Assembly: GCA_028818995.1 (NCBI GenBank)
Contig: JAPPMR010000855.1
Coordinates: 613-10,811, forward strand
Length of the DNA: 10,199 bases
From: Candidatus Poribacteria bacterium
GTDB taxonomy: Bacteria > Poribacteria > WGA-4E > WGA-3G
Reading direction: 5' to 3'
The translations under genes were made by a program, and so were the position numbers. How positions within the stretch are numbered: the stretch's first letter is position 1; every line of letters begins with the position of its first letter. A model generated the notes under the pieces. It worked only from the letters and a program-made list of their open reading frames with translations, was not told the origin of the DNA and ran no database searches. Shown in pieces: positions 1-6,246 of this stretch.

Positions 1-106
1 CCCTCTGCTCCTCCCCCCCCCCTATAACATCCCCACAACCCGCTTACAAAAACACACCCCTTATTTTTCCCGCCCCCCCCCCCACCCCCCCACGGACAAT
101 AATATG
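1..106. other. C-homopolymer-rich non-coding edge
   Basis: No open reading frame is visible. The stretch has C runs of 10 (13-22), 11 (73-83) and 7 (85-91) bases and is strongly C-biased on this strand, unlike the AT-rich sequence that follows. It could be a genuine low-complexity spacer or an assembly or sequencing artefact near a contig edge. The sequence alone cannot decide. Confidence 0.5.
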
Positions 107-136
107 TTGACAAAGCACTACAATTAAAATTATATT
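107..136 (+). promoter_or_regulatory. candidate sigma70-type promoter
   Basis: A perfect -35 box TTGACA (107-112) is followed after 18 bases by TATATT (131-136), one mismatch from TATAAT. Predicted transcription would begin near 143. That gives a leader of about 180 bases before the lipoprotein start at 323, unless a separate short RNA is made. No ORF fills the gap. Confidence 0.45.
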
Positions 137-226
137 CAACTATCCTATACATATAGTTCCGTATTACTTAAAATATCAAGTTCTCATACACTGCTCTTGC
201 CGAAAACCACCACATGTTAATTTTTT

Positions 227-255
227 TTGAATTATAAACTAAATTGTGGTAAACT
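227..255 (+). promoter_or_regulatory. weak candidate promoter near the lipoprotein gene
   Basis: TTGAAT (227-232) and TAAACT (250-255) are separated by 17 bases and each matches the sigma70 consensus at 4 of 6 positions. The surrounding sequence is very AT-rich, so chance matches are likely. It would give a shorter leader of about 60 bases for the gene at 323. Confidence 0.25.
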
Positions 256-322
256 ATTATAACACATCTATTGTGGAATCAATATTTTACTCAGTTTACG
301 CATCAATTTTTGGAGGAATTCC

Positions 323-1195
323 ATGAAAACCAGAGGTACACTTTCTGTTGCTGCTCTTTTGGTAATAAGTATTGCCGTAATAGGTTGCGGTAAATTAGAC
401 CAAGAAGAGTTTGAAATGTGGAAAAATGAACACGTTGCAGAGGTCAATCAATCCAATACAGAAATAAAAGCAAACCTAACGAAGCTTGAAGGGAAGGTTG
501 ATCAGAATAATAAGGATACAATGGAGGCTATCTCCAGAGCCAAGGATGAGGCAATTGCCGCATCACAGCAAGGGGATGCTGACAATATCGCTGCCGCCAG
601 GCAGAACACCAAAGAAGAGATCGCCAAAGCTCGCGCTGACTTAACCAAAGATATTAATAGTCAGAGTAAAGAGACTTTGGATTCTGCTAAAGCTGAAGAT
701 GCTAAAGCCCAAAAAGCGATTACGGATCTTGCCAATAGTCTGAAGGCACAAGGCATGGATTTGAAGAAAGTCATGGCTCAAGTTGCTTCGATTTTAGAAG
801 ATGTTGCCGCGCTTAAAGCAGACGCTGCGTCAGAACCAACACTCTTGGTTACTGTCAATTTCAGCAGCGGACAGACAGGTTTGTCCAGCAAGGCTAAAGA
901 GATGCTTGATGGTATCGTTGGTCAGATTTTGGAAAATCCTGAAGCTGCAATACTTGTTGAAGGACATGCAGACGGCACGCCTGTATTACGTGGCGGTCAT
1001 CGAAGCAATTGGGATCTGTCTCAATCGCGTGCAAATTCTGTCGTTAAATACCTGAAAGGCAAAGGTATTGATGCTGAAAGGATCACGGCTGTTGGAAAAG
1101 CACATACTGATCCGGTTGCTCCGCAGAACACCTCTGCGGGTAGAGCGATGAATCGGCGGGTAGAAGTGATACTCAATCCATCTGGGGCAATGTAG
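323..1195 (+). CDS. OmpA/Pal-family peptidoglycan-associated lipoprotein
   Basis: A 290-residue envelope lipoprotein expected to tether the outer membrane to peptidoglycan. The N-terminus is a short basic stretch plus hydrophobic segment ending in the lipobox VIGC, which predicts lipidation of Cys22; the following Gly does not suggest inner-membrane retention. Residues about 27-170 contain no proline, are rich in Ala, Lys, Glu, Asp and Gln, and look like a long alpha-helical or coiled-coil spacer. Residues about 173-286 form the C-terminal OmpA domain, with GHAD at 214-217 and LSQSRA at 232-237. Asp217 and Arg236 correspond to the conserved pair that binds meso-diaminopimelate in OmpA. The RV(E)V ending is also typical. 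The start is well set: GGAGG at 312-316 lies 6 bases before the ATG. The gene is followed by a hairpin terminator and appears monocistronic. It is longer than classical Pal because of the helical spacer. Confidence 0.92.
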   Translation: MKTRGTLSVAALLVISIAVIGCGKLDQEEFEMWKNEHVAEVNQSNTEIKANLTKLEGKVDQNNKDTMEAISRAKDEAIAASQQGDADNIAAARQNTKEEIAKARADLTKDINSQSKETLDSAKAEDAKAQKAITDLANSLKAQGMDLKKVMAQVASILEDVAALKADAASEPTLLVTVNFSSGQTGLSSKAKEMLDGIVGQILENPEAAILVEGHADGTPVLRGGHRSNWDLSQSRANSVVKYLKGKGIDAERITAVGKAHTDPVAPQNTSAGRAMNRRVEVILNPSGAM

Positions 1196-1239
1196 GCTCT
1201 CATCTGTTCGTGATTTCCCTTGATTCCGTCCAGTGTCGT

Positions 1240-1267
1240 TAGGATGTCCTGTCTTTGGGACATCCTA
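1240..1267 (+). terminator. hairpin terminator after the lipoprotein gene
   Basis: TAGGATGTCC (1240-1249) pairs perfectly with GGACATCCTA (1258-1267) across an 8-base loop. A short T-rich stretch (TCCTTTT) follows. It lies 44 bases beyond the stop codon at 1195, a usual position for a Rho-independent terminator. The T tract is weak. Confidence 0.6.
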
Positions 1268-1302
1268 TCCTTTTAACATTTTGTGTCTATACTTCCTGAA
1301 AT

Positions 1303-1490
1303 TTAGATATTATACCATTTCTAATTGAAAAAGCATCATATCGGATTTCTATGAATATTTTGTAGGTCGGGTAGAAGCGATAGCGAAACCCGACACGTAG
1401 TTCATATCACCTCGTGCATGTCGGGTTTCGTAAACTCTACCCGACCTACGGGATAATGTAATATCATCATATAGAAATGGTATTATCTAA
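1303..1490. repeat. nested palindromic element (MITE/REPIN-like)
   Basis: The outer arms are imperfect inverted repeats: 1303-1323 and 1472-1490 match as TTAGATA...ATACCATTTCTA, differing by a 2-base insertion in the left arm. They enclose the REP pair at 1362-1449. The whole element could fold into one long cruciform or RNA hairpin. It contains no ORF and sits between the lipoprotein terminator and the next gene. I see no convincing target-site duplication and no transposase in the window, so a non-autonomous mobile repeat is an inference. Confidence 0.6.
1362..1449. repeat. inverted pair of GTAG-headed REP sequences (REPIN 1)
   Basis: The left unit (1362-1394) begins GTAG, then GTCGGGT...ACCCGAC forms a 7-base stem. 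The right unit (1420-1449) is the same type in the opposite orientation; its complement begins GTAGGTCGGGTAGA and ends CGAAACCCGAC. Units share 14 bases at the outer end and 11 at the inner end and are separated by 25 bases. A GTAG head followed by an imperfect palindrome is the hallmark described for REPs mobilised by RAYT-type (TnpA-REP) transposases. No such gene is visible here. Confidence 0.7.
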
Positions 1491-1523
1491 CCTTTTTTAG
1501 CATGGCATGGATGCCTTGAATAA

Positions 1524-2240
1524 ATGCGTTATTTCTCCATTATTCTATTTTCTTTTTCCATTATCACAGGCATTTTATCTGCTGAACCTCTGAATGCACA
1601 AGCATCCAGACCCCCATCTATTTTAAACAGTTTTTTCAAACAACATCTACAAACCTCATCACTGCAGTTTGCCCTCTTTTCTTACAAACCAGAATTAGGT
1701 GATCTGACAAACTTTCTACAGAGTGTCGGAATACCCAAAGCTCCTGTTGCTATGATGCCAACAGTTTCAGTCGTTCTACAGCACATGCCTGAACTCGATT
1801 CTCGGTTGGAAATCGGTTATTGGAAAACTCAGCTTGACACGCCACCACCGGCCTCAATGTCTCTCAAAGCGACACTTACGCCTATCTCATATCAGTTAAT
1901 CTATCGTCCAGTGCTACTCCATGAATATCTGCCAATTTATTTCGGTGCAGGCATCGGTTTATTAAGAGCGAATTTTGATGGAAATATAGTTGATGTGCTT
2001 GCAGAACAAGGTGTCACACTTAATGATAGTGCTTCGACCACAACTGGTTATATTATTGCTGGTATTGAGTTATTTCAATGGCAATCGCAATCCGATGCGC
2101 GCGCCACCATAGGAAATAACGCCTCTATCAATTTAGAATTCAAACGAATCCTGAAAACTGTTGAAACCACAGGCACACTGCCACTAAATATAGTTTTAGA
2201 CGGAACAGCAATTGGAATCGGAGTCAGATCACAGTTTTAG
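1524..2240 (+). CDS. exported protein, probable outer-membrane beta-barrel
   Basis: A 238-residue protein I cannot assign to a named family. Residues 1-20 form a hydrophobic signal sequence, and AQA at 25-27 is a plausible signal-peptidase I site. The mature part has alternating polar and hydrophobic stretches. Examples are the region around residues 95-125 ending in YQLIYRP, then IYFGAGIGLL, and a C-terminal strand ending in Phe. A terminal aromatic residue is typical of outer-membrane barrel proteins, and the glycine-rich 'YFGAGIG' segment resembles small barrels of the OmpW or OMP_b-brl type. No Shine-Dalgarno sequence is visible before the ATG. The stop codon lies 12 bases before the next ATG, so it is probably co-transcribed with the membrane glycan gene. 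Role in that unit is unknown. Confidence 0.75.
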   Translation: MRYFSIILFSFSIITGILSAEPLNAQASRPPSILNSFFKQHLQTSSLQFALFSYKPELGDLTNFLQSVGIPKAPVAMMPTVSVVLQHMPELDSRLEIGYWKTQLDTPPPASMSLKATLTPISYQLIYRPVLLHEYLPIYFGAGIGLLRANFDGNIVDVLAEQGVTLNDSASTTTGYIIAGIELFQWQSQSDARATIGNNASINLEFKRILKTVETTGTLPLNIVLDGTAIGIGVRSQF

Positions 2241-2252
2241 TCGTTGTTACGG

Positions 2253-3647
2253 ATGTCCTTCAAACAACAAGCAGCCCGCATTCTTCCCCTTTTAGTTTTC
2301 ATTGTGTTCGGAGGTATCCTCGGACGCTATTCAGAAACACCACTTGCTGTTCTCTGTTTATTGGTGGCAACAGGAGCGTTTGTATTCATCGGGATGGAAT
2401 TAGCGCTCTATGTGCTGTTAATCTGCTTGCCTTTTTCTTTTCGCTACATAATCCCTCAACTTCTTGAAATTCAGACTCCAACCGAACCGCTGTTAGGCAT
2501 GCTCAGTGCTGTTTACTGGATAAAAAAGATTGTAGACTACGCGCTGGGAAAGCGAAAACGCATCCCGACCTTTCCATTTTTATTGCCTATTTGTGCTTTT
2601 ATATTTGTCACATTCCTATCTGCAGTCAATACCCCTGACCTATTTGGCACTTTAAAGGGGGCGTTTCGCGCTTCTACCTACATCATGTTCAGCTTGGTGA
2701 TATATGATGTAGTCCAGAATTACCGAAGTTTGAAACGGTTATTTATCGCTTCCTTTCCGAGCGCAGCGATTGCCGTTATTTGGACGGTAATTGTACTCAT
2801 TTCTCATATTGATGAATGGCAGTGGACAAGCGCGTTTCAGAACTCTCCGTTTACCAACTATTCAGTTTACGGCTCATTCACTGCGATCTTCTTCTTAATC
2901 TGTCTGAGTCGTCTACTATTCGATAATCAACAATATGATCGTGTAATGTGGATAGGATGGTTCGCCTGCTTCGGATTGGGGTTGATTATGTGTTTTTCAC
3001 GGGGCGTATGGTTATCAGTAATCGTTGCAGTTGGATTCATGCTAATGCAATTGGGTAAAGGTGTAACACAGAAAAAGATTCTGTTTGTTGGTGCTGTATG
3101 CCTTGTCTTATTGGTATGTTTAAGCTTGCCCGGTGTTTACAGTGCTGTTGAGGAACGTATTTCGTCTACAGTAGATGTTAACTACGCATCCAACCGAGCA
3201 CGCCTCATGCGATGGGGACAAGCCGTTACAATGTTCCTTGAAAGCCCTATTTTGGGAAAAGGGTACGGTGCATTTGCGATGCTCTACGAGGAGGATGTTT
3301 CGCTTGTAGGTAGTTATGTAGCACAGTTTCAGTTGGGAGCGCACAGTGAATATCTTCAGGTAATGTCTGAATTGGGAGTTGTCGGTTTAGTAGTATGGAT
3401 ATGGCTCAATTTTGCGTTTCTACAATACGGTTTTCGTGCGATCAAAAGGATTGAAGATAGTTTTTACCGCTCCATTATTATTGGTCTGATGGCAGCCGAA
3501 ATCTCGTTGATGGTGCATTTCGTTGTGAATAACTTGCTGAATGGTGATGCTATCGGCGTGCCGTTTTGGGGCATTTACGGTTTATTGCCGGCTGTTGTGC
3601 AAATTGCGGAACGGGAAAAGGATATTACACCACAAGAGTTAACATAG
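2253..3647 (+). CDS. O-antigen ligase/polymerase (Wzy_C/WaaL) family membrane protein
   Basis: A 464-residue polytopic inner-membrane protein with roughly ten to twelve hydrophobic segments. Family members join or polymerise lipid-linked glycans at the periplasmic face: O-antigen ligases, Wzy polymerases and PglL-type protein O-oligosaccharyltransferases. Diagnostic features sit in the second half. SRGVWLS at about 249-255 lies at a membrane segment. A large periplasmic loop follows, with RLMRWGQA (about 317-324), the ESPILGKGYGAF stretch (about 330-341), and AHSEYLQVMSELGVVG (about 363-378), which matches the conserved 'H..YL....ELG..G' signature with His364. The sequence does not say which activity it has or which glycan it uses. 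ATG at 2253 was preferred; a TTG at 2244 would add three residues and neither has a clear ribosome site. The stop is only 16 bases from the stop of the convergent STT3-like gene. Confidence 0.85.
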   Translation: MSFKQQAARILPLLVFIVFGGILGRYSETPLAVLCLLVATGAFVFIGMELALYVLLICLPFSFRYIIPQLLEIQTPTEPLLGMLSAVYWIKKIVDYALGKRKRIPTFPFLLPICAFIFVTFLSAVNTPDLFGTLKGAFRASTYIMFSLVIYDVVQNYRSLKRLFIASFPSAAIAVIWTVIVLISHIDEWQWTSAFQNSPFTNYSVYGSFTAIFFLICLSRLLFDNQQYDRVMWIGWFACFGLGLIMCFSRGVWLSVIVAVGFMLMQLGKGVTQKKILFVGAVCLVLLVCLSLPGVYSAVEERISSTVDVNYASNRARLMRWGQAVTMFLESPILGKGYGAFAMLYEEDVSLVGSYVAQFQLGAHSEYLQVMSELGVVGLVVWIWLNFAFLQYGFRAIKRIEDSFYRSIIIGLMAAEISLMVHFVVNNLLNGDAIGVPFWGIYGLLPAVVQIAEREKDITPQELT

Positions 3648-3663
3648 GTTACTACGTTGTATA

Positions 3664-6141
3664 TCAGCGACTTCTCTTATTTTTAGGTTCGGTGGCAAGG
3701 TATTTCAGATTTTCTTTTATGTTAGATGGATAACGGATCTTCCAGACTTTAACCATATCTGTGGGTTTTCCGTTTGTTGGGTAAACAGGAACAAACGCAT
3801 CACTTTTTTCACCGCGTAAGAATAGTTTGATAGCAAGACTATTCCAACCAACAGGTGGTAAATAGTAGACGATTTCTCGTTGTGCGTATTCATCAAAATA
3901 GTGTAATATACCACCGTTTGCATGTTCTGTGCAAAGGTTTCTTTCAACTTCTTTTTCTTCAGAAACTGCGACATAAGGTAAAGAAACCTCTTTGCCTGTT
4001 TTAAGTTCCGCAGTGATTGTAACCGGTTTAGCGAAGTCAATATCAATTGATTTTATAGAAGCACTTTTCTTAACAGGCTCCATTTTGAATTTTGAGAGGT
4101 TATCTATTAAAGTGCGTTTTCCCATTATCTCCAAATTAAATCGCCGATCAAGGTTATCATTGCTGCCTACGAACGAGGTTTTGTAAGAATTTAATATGTC
4201 AGATTCAATTAGCATCCAATGTGTTACCTTGTGTGTCTTCAGGAATTCCAATGCCTCTACTTCCGATTGCGCGCAAAAAACATGACGGGAATAAAGATGT
4301 ATCCAGTGTTGGATATAATGGTCTTGGTCGGTGATGGTTTTTACGTTACCGAGGACGTTAAGGATACTACCGTAACTCCAATTTACAGCAACCACAGCAT
4401 TTTCCGATTCTGGAAGTTCTGTTTTCATCCACTTCAACGCATTTCCGAGCGGACTATTCTGCCCAGGGATGGCGCCACGAAGTTTTGTAGGGGTCAAAAT
4501 GCCACGTTTCGCAAGAAAATCGGATTCTGGACTGCCTGGGTATTCAAAAAACAGTAGTGCTGATAACAAGGCAACAGTTATGCCGAGTTTTAGTGCTGAA
4601 CGGAATATCTCCCGTGTTTTAATTTTTTCACTGATGAAATTGGCTATTGAATAGATCGCTATTGCGGCAAAAAAGGCAAACGAGATGCCAACAAAGAAAT
4701 CGTAACGTTTTGCGTTCCTTGCAAGTCCTACCCATAAGAGAAACCATGCTGCCATTGCAATATAAATGAGTTCATTTTTTATAGGTTTTTCGCGCGTGCA
4801 GGCAATGCCAAGTGCTGTGATACATGTAAGTGGTAAGGCAATATTAAAAAGATATTCACACACGGTGAAAGACAGATGGCGTGAAAGCGGCACTACATTT
4901 TCAACACCATCTGTAAATAACCGAATGACAGGCAACAATAGGTAAGAGAAAGACACTCTGAAAAATGTTGAAAACGTGATAAGACAGAGTGTTATTGCCA
5001 AAACTATCCCTTTTTTACCCCATACCCGTGCACATCCGCCTATTATGCCAAGACTACCGAGCAAAAACACGCCACCATATCGAAAGTACCAGTAATCGTC
5101 GGCAGAATCTTCTAATTCTGTCACGGTTTGCATCAGACGGTTGTTACTGAAAGGGACAGTGTTTTGGGTGAAAGAGGATTGCTGGCTGAAAGCGTAACTC
5201 ATACCGAGAATAAAACATCCCGCACATAACAATAAGGCAACAGTTCGTGCAGAAAGATACTTGTGAGTAAACGGTGCTATAGATTTGTGGTTAATAAGGA
5301 AATATCGGAGTGCACGGAGAGCCAATAACACCAGCGGCGGCAGCAGTACCAGTAGTGTTAAATAGGTGGTAAACCCTTCGCCACGCCGATACGCGGGGGA
5401 AAACAGATAGAGCCACGGTACAAACAGGAGAATCCAGAGCAGATATTCTGTGAAACGGACCTCTTTTTCTGTTGTGAGGAATCGCCACAATTCTATCGCC
5501 AGAATCACAAGACCGAAAACACCGAATCCTTCCCACGAGAGACCGCCGAGAAACATGAAAAAACCCGAAACTGCTGCACCGATAAATCGGTTGCGCTTCA
5601 CCTCTGTCTGTTCTTTCCAAAGATAGGGGACGACAGCAAGAACGCCAAGAAGCCAACACCAACTGTCCCTATCACTGAAACCAGCGGTACTCCGCTCCAC
5701 ACAGCCGGGCATAATTGCTAAGAGTATTCCAACAATTACGGCAACATGCAACCCAAAGTAGTGATACAGAAATAGGCAAAGCACTCCCATGCCGAGGACA
5801 AAGCATATAACAGGCACGAGGAGCTGAACCTGATAGTGAGTAACATTTGGAAAAAACAGTTTTATTAGTTTATAGGTATAAGCGAGGACATAAGGATAAA
5901 CATTTAGGGACTGCTCTGTATCCCTACCGAGAGGGTACCAGCGATGCATGTCGCGTTTTGGCAGCTGCCCAAACTTTGCAATAATCTCTACTTCCCGTGC
6001 ATAACGGTAGGCATCAGTGGAAGTGAACTGTCCTTCGGGAATTTTGTGGACTGATCGACTACGAATCCAACCCGCCGCAAGCAGGACAAGAGCGATGAGT
6101 ATAAATGCCGCAAGATGCTTTAGAATGTTGGAAAGGTTCAT
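3664..6141 (-). CDS. STT3/PglB/AglB-like oligosaccharyltransferase catalytic protein
   Basis: An 825-residue protein with a large multi-spanning N-terminal part (to about 535, about a dozen hydrophobic segments) and a soluble C-terminal domain (about 550-825). Family members transfer a lipid-linked oligosaccharide to Asn in the periplasm or its equivalent. STT3-type landmarks occur in order: Asp43 in FTSTDAYRYAR after the first membrane segment; ERSTAGFSDRDSW (about 149-161) with the DxD pair Asp157/Asp159; TVTEL with Glu342, matching the SVSE/TIXE loop; LARNAKRYDFF (about 473-483) resembling the conserved Arg-containing segment; and NWSYG (587-591) followed by LGNVKT. This last stands where WWDYG is expected but has Asn for the first Trp and Ser for the Asp. 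Length fits the family. I chose ATG at 6141, just before the first membrane helix; a TTG at 6189 would add 16 residues that look untranslated. No Shine-Dalgarno sequence is seen. It could instead be a distant GT-C family member with another acceptor. Confidence 0.8.
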   Translation of the reverse strand: MNLSNILKHLAAFILIALVLLAAGWIRSRSVHKIPEGQFTSTDAYRYAREVEIIAKFGQLPKRDMHRWYPLGRDTEQSLNVYPYVLAYTYKLIKLFFPNVTHYQVQLLVPVICFVLGMGVLCLFLYHYFGLHVAVIVGILLAIMPGCVERSTAGFSDRDSWCWLLGVLAVVPYLWKEQTEVKRNRFIGAAVSGFFMFLGGLSWEGFGVFGLVILAIELWRFLTTEKEVRFTEYLLWILLFVPWLYLFSPAYRRGEGFTTYLTLLVLLPPLVLLALRALRYFLINHKSIAPFTHKYLSARTVALLLCAGCFILGMSYAFSQQSSFTQNTVPFSNNRLMQTVTELEDSADDYWYFRYGGVFLLGSLGIIGGCARVWGKKGIVLAITLCLITFSTFFRVSFSYLLLPVIRLFTDGVENVVPLSRHLSFTVCEYLFNIALPLTCITALGIACTREKPIKNELIYIAMAAWFLLWVGLARNAKRYDFFVGISFAFFAAIAIYSIANFISEKIKTREIFRSALKLGITVALLSALLFFEYPGSPESDFLAKRGILTPTKLRGAIPGQNSPLGNALKWMKTELPESENAVVAVNWSYGSILNVLGNVKTITDQDHYIQHWIHLYSRHVFCAQSEVEALEFLKTHKVTHWMLIESDILNSYKTSFVGSNDNLDRRFNLEIMGKRTLIDNLSKFKMEPVKKSASIKSIDIDFAKPVTITAELKTGKEVSLPYVAVSEEKEVERNLCTEHANGGILHYFDEYAQREIVYYLPPVGWNSLAIKLFLRGEKSDAFVPVYPTNGKPTDMVKVWKIRYPSNIKENLKYLATEPKNKRSR

Positions 6142-6179
6142 AAATCGGCAGGGACAACCTGAATATGTTGAATTAGAGG

Positions 6180-6216
6180 CAGCGTGCAAGGCATACCAAT
6201 TATTCCCCGCACGCTG
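6180..6216 (-). terminator. hairpin between two minus-strand genes
   Basis: CAGCGTGC (6180-6187) and GCACGCTG (6209-6216) form a perfect 8-base stem around a 21-base loop. Read on the minus strand it begins 30 bases after the stop of the 528-residue gene and ends 38 bases before the ATG at 6141. No T tract follows it, so it may be a Rho-type or attenuating structure, an RNA-stabilising end or a protein site rather than a classical terminator. Confidence 0.4.
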
Positions 6217-6246
6217 ATGTTAAGATGAAAAGATAATGAACACTAT

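Noticed and set aside
1021..1263. Minus-strand 80-codon open frame over the end of the lipoprotein gene
   Set aside because: It lies antisense to the conserved OmpA domain and its terminator and has no protein-like features.
1303..1490. Possible CRISPR repeat because of repeated GTCGGGT/ACCCGAC words
   Set aside because: The copies are inverted, only two are present and there is no regular repeat-spacer spacing.
2244..2252. TTG start for the Wzy/WaaL-family gene
   Set aside because: An ATG lies in frame nine bases later and neither start has a Shine-Dalgarno sequence, so the ATG is preferred.
4219..4654. Plus-strand open frames inside the STT3-like gene
   Set aside because: They are antisense to recognisable STT3 motifs, with no ribosome site or sensible composition.
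6142..6189. TTG start adding 16 residues to the STT3-like protein
   Set aside because: The extension overlaps the hairpin at 6180-6216 and precedes a clear membrane-helix start at the ATG; no ribosome site precedes the TTG.
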